Numbered from the stretch's first letter, positions 38,871-47,655 are shown. The stretch is 64,000 nt of DNA from Actinomadura litoris (GCF_009733595.1 NZ_WOFH01000007.1:62001-126000), one strand, 5' to 3'. Program-made: numbers and translations. The notes: generated by a model not told the origin, from the sequence alone.

Positions 38871-40042
38871 TTCGCGGTGCCCTGGCGCGCCGTGGCGTCC
38901 GCGACGGCGGCGGCGACGATCTCGGCCACCCGGTGGATCTGCTCCTCGGCCGCGAGCAGCGTGCGGTGGTGCAGCCAGACGCCGTCCGCGGAGAGCGCGT
39001 CGGCGTTCGGGCAGCGCGCGGCCAGCTCGTCCACGGTCGCGTCCGGCGCGCCGGTCTCCCAGAACGCGTCGGTGCGGTAGATCGCGCGGAACACCACGAA
39101 CGCGGGCACGCCGCGGGAGACGAGGTCGTCGACGAGCGCGTCGCGCCGCTCCCCCGCCAGCCCCGGGACGCGGAACATCGCCATGTAGTGCGGCACCCGG
39201 TCGGCGCGGGGGTCGCGCCCCTGCGGGACGACGCCCGGGATCTCCGCCAGCAGCCGGGCGAGCAGCGGCGCCCGCCGCTCCCGCGTGTCGGCCTGCTCGT
39301 CCACCCGGCTGAGCTGGGCGCGCAGGACGGCGGCGGAGAACTCGTTCAGGCGGAAGTTCGACCCCGAGGTCCGGTGCCGGTAGCCGCGGTCCTCACGCGG
39401 CCGCCCGCAGCTGTGCCGCAGGAACGCCTCCTCGTAGGACTCGCGGTCGGGGAAGGTGACCGCGCCGCCCTCCCCGGCCGTCATCAGCTTGCCGTTCTGG
39501 AAGCTGTAGGCGGCGACGGAGCCGAACTCCCCCACCCGCCGGCCGTTCCAGCGGGCGCCCTGGGCGTGCGCCGCGTCCTGGACGAGCGGGACGCCGCTGT
39601 CGGCCGACAGCTTGGCCAGCCCGTCCATGTCGGCGATCTGCCCGGCCATGTGCACCGGCATGATCGCCCGGGTGCGCGGCCCGACCGCCCGCTCGGCGGC
39701 CGCCACGTCGATGCAGTAGGTCTCGGGGTCGACGTCCACCGGCACCGCCACCGCCCCGAGCCGCTGCGCCGCCTGCGAGGAGGAGATGAAGGTGAACGCC
39801 GGCACCACGACCTCGTCGCCCTCGCCGACCCCGAGCACCTGGAGCGCCAGCTCCAGGGCGTGCGTCCCGTTCGTCACGGCGAGCGCGTGCCGGGCGCCCT
39901 CGTGCTCGGCGAACTCCCGCTCGAAGGCGTCGACCTCGCCGCCGCCCATGCGCCACCACTGGCCCTGCTCCAGCGCGCGGATCAGCCCCGCCCGCTCCCG
40001 CTCGTCATACTGCGGCCACTCCGGCAACCCGATATCGCTCAT
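38867..40042 (-). CDS. rifK: AHBA synthase (PLP-dependent aminotransferase-fold)
   Basis: A 391-residue DegT/DnrJ/EryC1-fold enzyme that aromatises aminodehydroshikimate to AHBA. Diagnostic AHBA-synthase stretches are ALEQGQWWRMGGGEV, FTFISSSQAAQRLGAV, VHMAGQIADMDGLAK and SFQNGKLMTAGEGG, where Lys near residue 186 binds PLP. It also serves as the transaminase in kanosamine formation with RifL. The start at 40042 matches the usual length; in-frame ATG 40156 would add 38 residues across the promoter. It is the first gene of a leftward operon with rifL and rifM. Confidence 0.97.
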   Translation of the reverse strand: MSDIGLPEWPQYDERERAGLIRALEQGQWWRMGGGEVDAFEREFAEHEGARHALAVTNGTHALELALQVLGVGEGDEVVVPAFTFISSSQAAQRLGAVAVPVDVDPETYCIDVAAAERAVGPRTRAIMPVHMAGQIADMDGLAKLSADSGVPLVQDAAHAQGARWNGRRVGEFGSVAAYSFQNGKLMTAGEGGAVTFPDRESYEEAFLRHSCGRPREDRGYRHRTSGSNFRLNEFSAAVLRAQLSRVDEQADTRERRAPLLARLLAEIPGVVPQGRDPRADRVPHYMAMFRVPGLAGERRDALVDDLVSRGVPAFVVFRAIYRTDAFWETGAPDATVDELAARCPNADALSADGVWLHHRTLLAAEEQIHRVAEIVAAAVADATARQGTAK

Positions 40043-40145
40043 CTGCGCCACGTCCTCCGCGAAATGCGTGCCCGACTGTGCGGCAAACCGTCCCTCAGCG
40101 GGGATTTCATCGGCACCGTACCCAAGCGGCGGACGTTTTTCATAT

Positions 40146-40162
40146 CCCCTATCCACCCCCCT
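40146..40162 (-). promoter_or_regulatory. AGGGG direct-repeat motif in the rifK/rifJ divergent region
   Basis: CCCCT (40146-40150) and CCCCCCT (40156-40162) have T residues 12 bp apart. On the minus strand the boxes point at rifK, 104-120 bp from its start, the same distance as in the PKS1 and 3-ketoreductase promoters. A TACGGT hexamer lies about 25 bp further towards rifK and could be its -10. Confidence 0.55.
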
Positions 40163-40167
40163 ATATT

Positions 40168-40183
40168 TCCCTTGCCCAAGGGA
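40168..40183. promoter_or_regulatory. inverted repeat TCCCTTG-CC-CAAGGGA
   Basis: A perfect 7-bp inverted repeat with a 2-bp spacer lies 5 bp from the AGGGG motif, in the middle of the rifK/rifJ divergent region. It is a candidate dimer-binding operator for a second regulator. It is too short to be a terminator and no gene ends here. Confidence 0.4.
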
Positions 40184-40221
40184 TGCGACGCCCTTTCACC
40201 CATCAATTGCGCGGCGCATGT

Positions 40222-40227
40222 TATAAC
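40222..40227 (+). promoter_or_regulatory. -10-like TATAAC placing rifJ as a leaderless transcript
   Basis: TATAAC ends 7 bp before the GTG start of rifJ at 40235, and no Shine-Dalgarno sequence precedes that GTG. This is the arrangement of actinomycete leaderless genes, where transcription begins at the start codon. I see no good -35 box at 17-18 bp. Confidence 0.45.
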
Positions 40228-40234
40228 AGCGGTC

Positions 40235-40666
40235 GTGCAGTTGCTTTTGTTGAACGGACCGAACCTCGGGATTCTCGGACGCCGGGAACCGGAGATCTAC
40301 GGGACCGACACGCTGGCCGACATCGAGTCCCTCGTGCGCGCGGAGGTGGCGGCGCGCGGCTGGGAGGTCGTGTCGGTGCAGCGCGAGTCGGAGGGCGAGC
40401 TGATCGAGGCGGTGCACGCCCGGTGGGACACGGTCGGCGCGATCGTGAACCCGGGCGCGCTGATGATCGCGGGCTGGGGTCTGCGCGACGCGCTCGCCGC
40501 CTACCCCCGCCCGTGGATCGAGGTGCACCTGTCGAACGTGTGGGCGCGCGAGAGCTTCCGCCACGAGTCGGTGCTGGCGCCGGTGGCCGACGGGGTGGTC
40601 GTCGGGCTGGGCTCGCTCGGCTACCTGCTCGCGGCGCGGGCGCTGACGGCGCTGGTGCCGCGGTGA
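40235..40666 (+). CDS. rifJ: amino-dehydroquinate dehydratase (type II DHQ dehydratase family)
   Basis: A 143-residue type II dehydroquinase homologue. The opening is QLLLLNGPNLGILGRREPEIYG (catalytic Arg and Tyr), and RESEGELIEAVH follows. The His-loop differs from ordinary shikimate enzymes: NPGALMIAGWGLRDAL, as in RifJ-type proteins. It dehydrates amino-DHQ to amino-dehydroshikimate. The GTG at 40235 is required, because no other start precedes the conserved N-terminus. Its stop overlaps the rifN GTG (40663-40666). First gene of the rightward AHBA operon. Confidence 0.93.
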   Translation: MQLLLLNGPNLGILGRREPEIYGTDTLADIESLVRAEVAARGWEVVSVQRESEGELIEAVHARWDTVGAIVNPGALMIAGWGLRDALAAYPRPWIEVHLSNVWARESFRHESVLAPVADGVVVGLGSLGYLLAARALTALVPR

Positions 40667-41589
40667 CGGGGGCCGCGGCGAGGGAGGCCCCGGCGCGGCT
40701 CGGCATCGACGTGGGCGGAACGAAGGTCGCGCTGCGGCTGGCCTCCGGCGGCCGGGCGCCCCGCGACACCGCGTTCCGCTGGCCCTCGGGCCGCCCGCCG
40801 GACCCGGAGGCGGACTGGGCCGCGCTGGCCCGCGAGGTCGCGCGGCTGCGCGCCGGGGCGCCGGTCGGGGCCGTGGGCGTGGCGCTGCCCGCCACCGTCG
40901 GGCCGTCGGGGCGCGTCACGGCGTGGCCGGGCCGCCCCGGCTGGGCCGGGCTCGACGTGGGCGCGCGGCTGCGCGCGCTGTTCCCCGGCGCCGCCGTGCG
41001 CTGGGCCGACGACGGGGACCTGGCGGCGCTCGCCGAGGCGGAGCGGGCGGGCGCGGCGGGCGTGGTCTACCTCGGGGTCGGCACGGGCGTCGGCGGCGGC
41101 GTCGTGCTGGACGGCGCGCCCGTCACCGGCTGCGAGGTCGGCCACCTGGTCGTCGACCGGTCCGCGCGGGAGGAGCGGTGCGACTGCGGCCGGTTCGGCT
41201 GCGTCCAGGCGGCCGCGTCGGGCCCCGCGATCCTGCGGCGGGCCGCCCGCCTCCGGGGCCGCGCGGTCGCGTTCGCGGAGCTGCGCGACGCGCTGCCCGC
41301 CGGGGAGGGTTGGGCGGCCGGCGCGCTGGAGCCCGCCTTCGACGCGCTCGCCGCCGCGGCGACGAGCCTCGGCGAGCTGTTCCACCCGGAGGTCGCCGTG
41401 CTCGGCGGCGGGGTGGCCGCCGCGCTGCCCGGGTTCACCGAGGCGGTCGCCGGACGCGTCGCCGCGTACGCGCGTCCGGGGTACGCGCCGCCGCCGGTGC
41501 GGCGGGCGGAACTGGGCGGTCTGTCGTCCCTGCACGGCGCCGTGCTGCTGGCGGAACGAGAGGAGGCCCACCGTGGCCGGACGAGGTGA
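40663..41589 (+). CDS. rifN: ROK-family kinase, probable kanosamine kinase
   Basis: A 308-residue sugar kinase. It has the phosphate motif LGIDVGGTKVALRLA, a second glycine loop YLGVGTGVGGGVVLDG and the ROK zinc-type cluster EERCDCGRFGCVQ (Cys-x-Cys-x4-Cys) near residue 171. RifN phosphorylates kanosamine at O6, committing it to the aminoshikimate pathway. GTG start overlaps the rifJ stop by 3 bases. The 3' end overlaps rifG by 17 bp. Confidence 0.92.
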   Translation: MTGAAAREAPARLGIDVGGTKVALRLASGGRAPRDTAFRWPSGRPPDPEADWAALAREVARLRAGAPVGAVGVALPATVGPSGRVTAWPGRPGWAGLDVGARLRALFPGAAVRWADDGDLAALAEAERAGAAGVVYLGVGTGVGGGVVLDGAPVTGCEVGHLVVDRSAREERCDCGRFGCVQAAASGPAILRRAARLRGRAVAFAELRDALPAGEGWAAGALEPAFDALAAAATSLGELFHPEVAVLGGGVAAALPGFTEAVAGRVAAYARPGYAPPPVRRAELGGLSSLHGAVLLAEREEAHRGRTR

Positions 41590-42610
41590 GCAGGCCGTCA
41601 AGGTGGAACTGGGCGAGCGCGCCTACGAGGTGCTGATCGGGCCCGGGGTGCGCGCCGCGCTGCCCGGGGTCGTCGCCGGGATCGGGGCGCGGCGCGCGGT
41701 CGTCGTCTCGGCCAGGCCGCCGGAGTGGACGCCCGACCCCGGGGTGCCGTCCACGGTGGTCCAGGCGCGGGACGGGGAGGTCCACAAGACGCTGGCGTGG
41801 GTGGAGGAGCTGTGCCGGCGCTTCGCCGACGCCGGGCTGACCCGCTCGGACGCGGTCGTCTCCTGCGGCGGCGGCACCACGACCGACGCCGTGGGGCTGG
41901 CGGCGTCCCTCTACCACCGGGGCGTGGCCGTCGTGCACCTGCCGACCTCGCTGCTGGCGCAGGTGGACGCCAGCGTCGGCGGGAAGACCGCGGTGAACCT
42001 GCCGCAGGGCAAGAACCTCGTCGGGGCGTACTGGCAGCCCCGCGCGGTCCTCTGCGACACCGACTACCTGGAGACGCTGCCCGAGCGCGAGCGGGTCAAC
42101 GGGTACGGGGAGATCGCGCGCTGCCACTTCATCGGCGCGGGCGACCTGCGCGGGCGACCCGTCGAGGAGCAGATCGCCGCGAGCGTCGCGCTCAAGGCCG
42201 CGATCGTGGCCGCCGACGAGCGGGACGCGGGGCCCCGGCACCTGCTCAACTACGGGCACACGCTCGGCCACGCGCTCGAACGCGCGACCGGCTACCGGAT
42301 GCGGCACGGCGAGGCGGTGGCGGTCGGGACGGTGTTCGCGGGCCGGCTCGCCGGGCTCCTCGGCCGGATCGGCCCGGACCGCGTCGCCGAGCACCGCGCG
42401 GTCGTCGCGGCCTACGGGCTGCCGACCGCGCTGCCCGCCGGCGCCGGACGCGACGCGGGCGCGCTCGTCGACCTCATGCGGCGGGACAAGAAGGCCACGG
42501 ACGGGCTGGCGTTCGTGCTGGACGGCCCGCGCGGCGCCGAGCTGGTGCGCGACGTCCCCGAGTCGCGGGTCGCCGCCGCGCTCGCGGCGATGCCGGTCGG
42601 GGAGGGCTGA
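41573..42610 (+). CDS. rifG: amino-dehydroquinate synthase (DHQ synthase family)
   Basis: A 345-residue AroB-family enzyme that cyclises aminoDAHP to amino-DHQ using NAD and a metal. Signatures are VVSCGGGTTTDAVGLAASLY, HLPTSLLAQVDASVGGKTAV and the metal-binding histidines in NYGHTLGHALERATGY and MRHGEAVAVG. The GTG at 41573 has a strong AGGAGG 7-12 bases upstream. Its substrate comes from aminoDAHP synthase (RifH), and no such gene is in this window. Confidence 0.94.
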   Translation: MAGRGEQAVKVELGERAYEVLIGPGVRAALPGVVAGIGARRAVVVSARPPEWTPDPGVPSTVVQARDGEVHKTLAWVEELCRRFADAGLTRSDAVVSCGGGTTTDAVGLAASLYHRGVAVVHLPTSLLAQVDASVGGKTAVNLPQGKNLVGAYWQPRAVLCDTDYLETLPERERVNGYGEIARCHFIGAGDLRGRPVEEQIAASVALKAAIVAADERDAGPRHLLNYGHTLGHALERATGYRMRHGEAVAVGTVFAGRLAGLLGRIGPDRVAEHRAVVAAYGLPTALPAGAGRDAGALVDLMRRDKKATDGLAFVLDGPRGAELVRDVPESRVAAALAAMPVGEG

Positions 42611-42611
42611 G

Positions 42612-43409
42612 ATGGGGCGGATCACCGGGACCACCCGGCTGCTGGCCGTGCTGGGCGACCCGATCGAGCAGGTCCAGGCCCCGGCGCTGGTCAACGCGCT
42701 GCTGGAGCGGGTCGGCCGGGACGCCGTCCTCGTCCCCGTGCACGTGCGCCCGGCCGACCTGGCGGAGGTCGTCGCTGGGCTGCGGCGCGTCGGCAACCTG
42801 GACGGCCTGCTCGTCACCGTCCCGCACAAGATCGAGATCTGCCGGTACGCGGACGAGCTGGCCCCGGCGGCGGCGTTCACCGGCAGCGCGAACGCCCTCC
42901 GCCGCGAGGCCGGCGGGCGTTGGCGCGCGGACAACTTCGACGGCGCCGGCTTCGTCGGCGGGCTGCGCGGCGCCGGGCACGACCCGGACGGCCGCCGGTT
43001 CGCGCTGGTCGGCGCCGGCGGGGCCGGAGCCGCCGTGGCGGCGGCGCTCCTGGAGGCCGGCGCCGCGCACCTGTCGGTCTGCGACACCGACCCCGGCCGC
43101 CTCGACGCCCTGCTCCGCCGCCTCGCCGGGCGCTGGCCGGGCCGGGTGACCGGCTCGGCCGCGCCGCGCGTGCGGGACGCCGACGTCGCGGTCAACGCGA
43201 CCCCGCTCGGGCTGCGCCCGGACGACCCGCTGCCGTTCGACCCCGCCGCGCTGCGTCCCGGCGCCGTGGTCGCCGACATCATCATGCGGCCCCGGGAGAC
43301 CCGGCTGCTGCGGGCGGCCGCCGCGCTCGGGCTCGCCGTCCATCACGGAATCCACATGCTCGATCACCAGCTGGAGTGTTATGCAGACTTCTTCCGTATC
43401 GACCGCTGA
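42612..43409 (+). CDS. rifI: aminoshikimate/aminoquinate dehydrogenase (AroE family)
   Basis: A 265-residue shikimate-dehydrogenase homologue. The substrate loop LDGLLVTVPHKIEICRYAD has the catalytic Lys. The NADP turn FALVGAGGAGAAVAAALLEAG lies near residue 133, and the C-terminal helix HHGIHMLDHQLECY closes the fold. RifI-type enzymes interconvert amino-DHQ or aminodehydroshikimate with their reduced forms and are not strictly required for AHBA. GGAGGG precedes the ATG, 1 bp after the rifG stop. Last gene of the rightward AHBA operon. Confidence 0.92.
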   Translation: MGRITGTTRLLAVLGDPIEQVQAPALVNALLERVGRDAVLVPVHVRPADLAEVVAGLRRVGNLDGLLVTVPHKIEICRYADELAPAAAFTGSANALRREAGGRWRADNFDGAGFVGGLRGAGHDPDGRRFALVGAGGAGAAVAAALLEAGAAHLSVCDTDPGRLDALLRRLAGRWPGRVTGSAAPRVRDADVAVNATPLGLRPDDPLPFDPAALRPGAVVADIIMRPRETRLLRAAAALGLAVHHGIHMLDHQLECYADFFRIDR

Positions 43410-43441
43410 CGCCTTCCCAATACAGATAAACTCGATAGAAT

Positions 43442-43447
43442 TAGTAT
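43442..43447 (+). promoter_or_regulatory. candidate -10 (TAGTAT) of the SARP-type regulator gene
   Basis: The 77 bp between rifI and the regulator are unusually AT-rich and contain TAGTAT, a good TANNNT element. Transcription would start near 43454 and leave a leader of about 33 bases with a GAGGGGG ribosome site before the TTG start at 43487. No convincing -35 is seen. Confidence 0.4.
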
Positions 43448-43486
43448 GAAATATGAAGAGTCGAGACGAGCGAGAGGGGGATCCCC

Positions 43487-46231
43487 TTGCGATTCAGCCT
43501 GCTCGGCCCGCTGGAGGCGCGGCGAGACGACCGGCCCGTCCCGCTCGGCGGGGTCAACCAGCGCGCGGCCCTGGGCTTCCTGCTGCTGCACGCCAACACC
43601 GTGGTGTCCACCAGCGACCTCATCCGCGCGCTCTGGGACGATCCCGTGCCGCCCACCGCGCGCAAGATGGTGCAGAACGCGATCGCCGCCGTGCGCCGCG
43701 CGCTCCCCGCGGACGGGCAGGTGGCGCTCCGGACCGCCCCGCCCGGCTACCTGCTCCGCGTGGATCCCGGCGACATCGACGTGACCCGCTTCCACGCGCT
43801 GGTGGACCGGGGCCGCGCCGACTTCCGGGCGCAGCAGTGGGAGCCCGCCGCCCGGCGGCTGCGTGAGGCGCTCGCGCTCTGGCGGGGGCCCGCGATGGCC
43901 GACGTGACCGAGACCGGCACCGTCTGGCCCGAGCTGACCATGCTGGAGGAGACCCGGCTGGCCGCGCTGGAGGACTGCCTGGAGGCCGAACTCGCCCTCG
44001 GCCGCCACCACGCGCTGATCGGCGAGATGACGTCACTGGCCGAGGAGGAGCCCGCGCGCGAGCGGCTGTGCGGCCTGCTCATGCTGGCGCTCTACCGCTG
44101 CGGGCGGCAGCCCGAGGCGCTGGCCGCCTACCAGCGCCTGCGCGACATCCTGCGGGACGGCTTCGGCCTCGACCCCGCGCCCGAGCTGCGGGACCTGGAA
44201 CGGGACATCCTCAACCAGCACCCCGGCCTGGCCCCGCCCCTGCGCACGGCGCGCGACGCGGCGGTGACCATCGAGGGCGCGGTGGCCGCCGAAGGCGCGG
44301 AGGCCGCCGCGCCGGCACCGGAGCGGGCTCCCGCTCCCGCGGGCACGCGGCGCTCCGTCTCCGAGCGCAAGCGCGCGAGCGTCCTGCAGGTGCGCACCCG
44401 CGTGGACGTGGGCTACGGCGACTCCGAGTGCGTGGACGAGGCGCTCAACGAACTGGCCCGCGTCATCAACGAGGAGGCCCGGCGCTACGGCGGGCTGGTC
44501 CGCGAGACGCTGGGCTCGGTGCGTCCGGTCGTGTTCGGCTTCCCCCGCTCCCACGAGGACGACCCGGAACGTGCCATCCACGCGGCGCTCGCCATCCGCG
44601 AGCGGATCACGCGGCGGGTCTCGGCGTTCCTCGGCGTCCAGATCGCGATCGCCACCGGCGAGGTCCTCGCGACCTACCGCGACGAGGGCGACACCGTCCC
44701 GGCGCAGCTGTCGGGGACGGTGCCGCACGCGGCCGAGCAACTGCTGGCGCACACCCCGCCCGGCACCATCCGGGTGTGCCGCGCGACCGCCCGCGCCGCC
44801 GGCCTGCCCCCGCTCCCCGAGGGCGACGACGTCGCCGCGGCCGGGCGCGAGCTGACGCTGCCGCCGCCCGCCCCGGCGCCCCCCTCGGCCGGCACCGGCG
44901 CACCGCTCCTCGGCCGGGACCGCGACCTCGCGATCCTCCGCGGCCTGCTGGGCGACGTGGAGCGCAGGCAGCGCCCGCACATGGCCACCATCCTCGGCGA
45001 GCCCGGCATCGGCAAGAGCCGCCTCATCGCCGAGTTCGTCGCGGGCCTGCCCGGGCCCGTGCTCGTCGGCCGCACCCCGCCGTACGCGGGCGAGCCCCTC
45101 GCGCCGCTCGCCGACACGCTGCGCTCGCTGCCGGACGGCGCGGACCCGGCCCTGCGGATCGAGCGGGCGCCGGCCGAGGCCGGCGGGGCGGAGTGGCGCC
45201 GCCACATCACCGGCCTCGCGCTCGACACCCCTGTGACGATCGTGCTGGAGGACCTGCACCGGGCCGACGGCGCGCTGCTGGACCAGGTCGAGGACCTGAC
45301 CGAGCGGCTCCCCCCGGTCCCGCTCCTGATCGTGGTGACGGCCCGGCCCGAGCTGCGGCAGTCGCGGCCGCGCTGGGGGTGCGGCAAACGCGACGTCACC
45401 ACGCTCACCCTGGACACGCTCTCCCCCGAGGACGCGGGCGCGCTCCTGCCCCGCGCCTCCGACCCCCAGGTGCTCGGCCTGGTCGGCGGCAACCCCCGGC
45501 ACGCGGAGGAGTACGCGCGCGCCGTCCGCGCGTGCACCGGCGGCGCGAACGACGGCGCCCCGCCCGTCCCCGCTCGGCTGCGCGCCCTGCTCACCGCCCG
45601 CATCGACACGCTCTCGCTCCCCGAGCGCGCGGTCCTGCGGGACGCCACGTTCTTCCAGGGCCGGGTGCGGGTCGAGGGCGTCGCCGCCCTCTCCGGCCGC
45701 ACCACCGAGGAGACCGCCGAGATCCTCTACGCCCTGGAGCGCAAGGACTTCCTGGTCCGATGGCGCCCCATCACCACGCCCCTGGTCCCCTCCGGCTGCT
45801 TCTGGGGGGAGGACCCGCCGCGCGCCCCGGAACGGGCCAGCGACCGCGAGTACTCCTTCCGCCAGCCGCTCCTGCGCGAGATCGCGCACGCCCAGCTCCC
45901 ACGCAGCCAGCGGATCGCCGGGCACCGGCGCGCGATCGCCTGGATCGCCACGCTGCCCCCCGGCGAGGTCGACCTCCTCGTCCACCACTACCGCCAGCTG
46001 GTGGTCCTCAACTCCCCGCAGCTCGCGAACGACGTCGCGCGGCAGGCGCGGCACGCGCTGCTGGACGCCGAGCGCCGCGCGACCGCCGCGGGCGCCCACG
46101 ACACCGCCGCCCGCTGCCGGCGGGCCGCACGCGACCTGCGTCCGGCGCCGCCGCCCCGGCCGGCGCCCGCCCGCGCCGCGTCCCGCCGCGTGCGGCGCGT
46201 GGGCGACCCGCCCGTCGCCAGCTACAACTGA
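43487..46231 (+). CDS. large SARP-type regulator: OmpR-HTH + BTAD + degenerate cyclase-like + AAA ATPase
   Basis: A 914-residue regulator starting at a rare TTG (MRFSLLGPLEARRD), supported by a GAGGGGG ribosome site. Residues 1-92 form the winged-helix DNA-binding domain and 95-240 the BTAD domain (TRFHALVDRGRADF, PARERLCGLLMLALYRCGRQ). A stretch near 300-430 (VVFGFPRSHEDDPERAIHAALAIRERI, VQIAIATGEVLATY) resembles a nucleotidyl-cyclase domain without its metal-binding aspartates. An ATPase follows with Walker A GEPGIGKSRLI near residue 503 and VTIVLEDLHRAD. SARPs activate secondary-metabolite operons at direct repeats. It may co-regulate with the LAL at 10.6 kb. The end overlaps the convergent MFS gene by 10 bp. 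Confidence 0.88.
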   Translation: MRFSLLGPLEARRDDRPVPLGGVNQRAALGFLLLHANTVVSTSDLIRALWDDPVPPTARKMVQNAIAAVRRALPADGQVALRTAPPGYLLRVDPGDIDVTRFHALVDRGRADFRAQQWEPAARRLREALALWRGPAMADVTETGTVWPELTMLEETRLAALEDCLEAELALGRHHALIGEMTSLAEEEPARERLCGLLMLALYRCGRQPEALAAYQRLRDILRDGFGLDPAPELRDLERDILNQHPGLAPPLRTARDAAVTIEGAVAAEGAEAAAPAPERAPAPAGTRRSVSERKRASVLQVRTRVDVGYGDSECVDEALNELARVINEEARRYGGLVRETLGSVRPVVFGFPRSHEDDPERAIHAALAIRERITRRVSAFLGVQIAIATGEVLATYRDEGDTVPAQLSGTVPHAAEQLLAHTPPGTIRVCRATARAAGLPPLPEGDDVAAAGRELTLPPPAPAPPSAGTGAPLLGRDRDLAILRGLLGDVERRQRPHMATILGEPGIGKSRLIAEFVAGLPGPVLVGRTPPYAGEPLAPLADTLRSLPDGADPALRIERAPAEAGGAEWRRHITGLALDTPVTIVLEDLHRADGALLDQVEDLTERLPPVPLLIVVTARPELRQSRPRWGCGKRDVTTLTLDTLSPEDAGALLPRASDPQVLGLVGGNPRHAEEYARAVRACTGGANDGAPPVPARLRALLTARIDTLSLPERAVLRDATFFQGRVRVEGVAALSGRTTEETAEILYALERKDFLVRWRPITTPLVPSGCFWGEDPPRAPERASDREYSFRQPLLREIAHAQLPRSQRIAGHRRAIAWIATLPPGEVDLLVHHYRQLVVLNSPQLANDVARQARHALLDAERRATAAGAHDTAARCRRAARDLRPAPPPRPAPARAASRRVRRVGDPPVASYN

Positions 46232-47655
46232 CCGTCCGGACGGCGGTCGCGCGGCAGCGTCAGCGCGACCGCCGCCGCGAGCGCGACCAGCACCGCGCCC
46301 GCGACGAAGCCGAGCCGGTAGCCCTCGGTCAGCGCGGCGCGCCGGGCGGCGCCGGCGGCGCCCTCGTCACCGGTCGCGGCGGCGGCCAGCGCCGCCATGG
46401 CCGCGAGCCCGAGCGCGCCGCCGACCTGCTGCGCCGTGCCGGTCACGCCGGAGCGGACCCCGGAGTCGGCGTCGGACGCGCCGGTCATCGCGAGCGCGGT
46501 CGCCGCCGGGAGGACCAGGCCCGCCGAGACGCCGAGCACCAGCATCGCGGGCAGCGCGTCGACCGCGAACGCGCCCGCGTCCGGCACGCGGGCCAGCCAG
46601 CCGAACGCGAGGATCCCGGCGCCCAGCCCCGCGAGCAGCACCCGCCGCACGCCGAGCCGGACGATCAGCGGCCCGGCGAGCCCCAGCGAGGTCGCCCCGA
46701 TCACGGCCGAGGCCGCCAGGTAGGCGAGCCCGGTCTCCAGCGAGTCCAGGCCGAGCACCTCCTGGAGGTAGAGCGTGACGAGGTACTGGAACCCGAACAT
46801 CGCGCCGACGAACAGGGCCTGGAGCAGGTTCCCTCCCGACAGCGCCCGGGACCGGAACATCGACAGCTCCAGCAGCGGGGCCGCGGCCCGCCGCTGCCGC
46901 AGCACGAAGCCCGCCAGCAGCGCCAGGCCCGCCGCCGCGAGCGCGGCGGAGACCCCCGCGCCGAAGCCGTCGGGCCCGAGACCGCCGATCGCGAGCACCA
47001 GCAGCATCAGGCCGCCGGTGACCAGCGCGGCGCCGAGCAGGTCGGCCCCGCCGTCCCGGCCGCCGCCGTGGTCGGGGGCCAGCGTCCGGCGGCCGAAGGC
47101 CAGCAGCAGCGCGCCGATCGGGAGGTTCACCAGGAACATCCACCGCCACCCGGCCAGCTCGGTGAGCACGCCGCCGCCGAGCGCGCCGACCGACCCGCCG
47201 CCCGCGGCCACGAACGCGATCACGGTGATGGCCCGGACCCGCTCCCGGCCCTCGGGGAACAGCACCACGACCATCCCGGTGATCACCGAGCCCGCCATCG
47301 CGCAGCCCACGCCCTGGACGAACCGCGCGGCCACCAGCGGCGCCGCGCTCCCGGCCGCGCCGCACAGCGCGGACGCGGCGGTGAACACCGCGATGCCGCC
47401 GAGGAAGACCCGGCGCCGTCCGAACAGGTCGCCGAGCCGCCCGCACAGCAGCAGGAGCCCGCCGAAGGCGACGAGGTAGCCGTTGACGACCCAGGACAGC
47501 TCGGCGCCGGCCAGGCCGAGGTCCTCGCGGATGCGCGGCAGCGCCACCGCGACGCCGGTGCCGTCGACGATCAGCATGAGCTGGCCGGTGGCCAGCACCG
47601 CGAGGGCCGGGCGGCCCGAGCGCGCCGTTCTCACCGCGGTCTCCGCGACGTCCAT
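46222..47655 (-). CDS. MFS drug exporter (EmrB/QacA, DHA2 type)
   Basis: A 477-residue membrane protein with about 12-14 hydrophobic segments. It has the family motif GRLGDLFGRRRVFLGGI after TM2 and WRWMFLVNLPIGALLL, typical of the 14-helix DHA2 group. The TM1 motif LDxTIVNVALP is changed to VDGTGVAVALP. It likely exports the ansamycin or a precursor by proton antiport and so gives self-protection; the substrate is inferred from location beside the AHBA operon and SARP gene. GAAGGGGG lies upstream of the ATG at 47655. Confidence 0.9.
   Translation of the reverse strand: MDVAETAVRTARSGRPALAVLATGQLMLIVDGTGVAVALPRIREDLGLAGAELSWVVNGYLVAFGGLLLLCGRLGDLFGRRRVFLGGIAVFTAASALCGAAGSAAPLVAARFVQGVGCAMAGSVITGMVVVLFPEGRERVRAITVIAFVAAGGGSVGALGGGVLTELAGWRWMFLVNLPIGALLLAFGRRTLAPDHGGGRDGGADLLGAALVTGGLMLLVLAIGGLGPDGFGAGVSAALAAAGLALLAGFVLRQRRAAAPLLELSMFRSRALSGGNLLQALFVGAMFGFQYLVTLYLQEVLGLDSLETGLAYLAASAVIGATSLGLAGPLIVRLGVRRVLLAGLGAGILAFGWLARVPDAGAFAVDALPAMLVLGVSAGLVLPAATALAMTGASDADSGVRSGVTGTAQQVGGALGLAAMAALAAAATGDEGAAGAARRAALTEGYRLGFVAGAVLVALAAAVALTLPRDRRPDGQL

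Noticed and set aside
37079-43409. A duplicated primary shikimate operon.
   Set aside because: AHBA synthase, RifL/M/N homologues, the altered dehydroquinase loop (NPGALMIAGWG) and the absence of chorismate genes point to the aminoshikimate branch.
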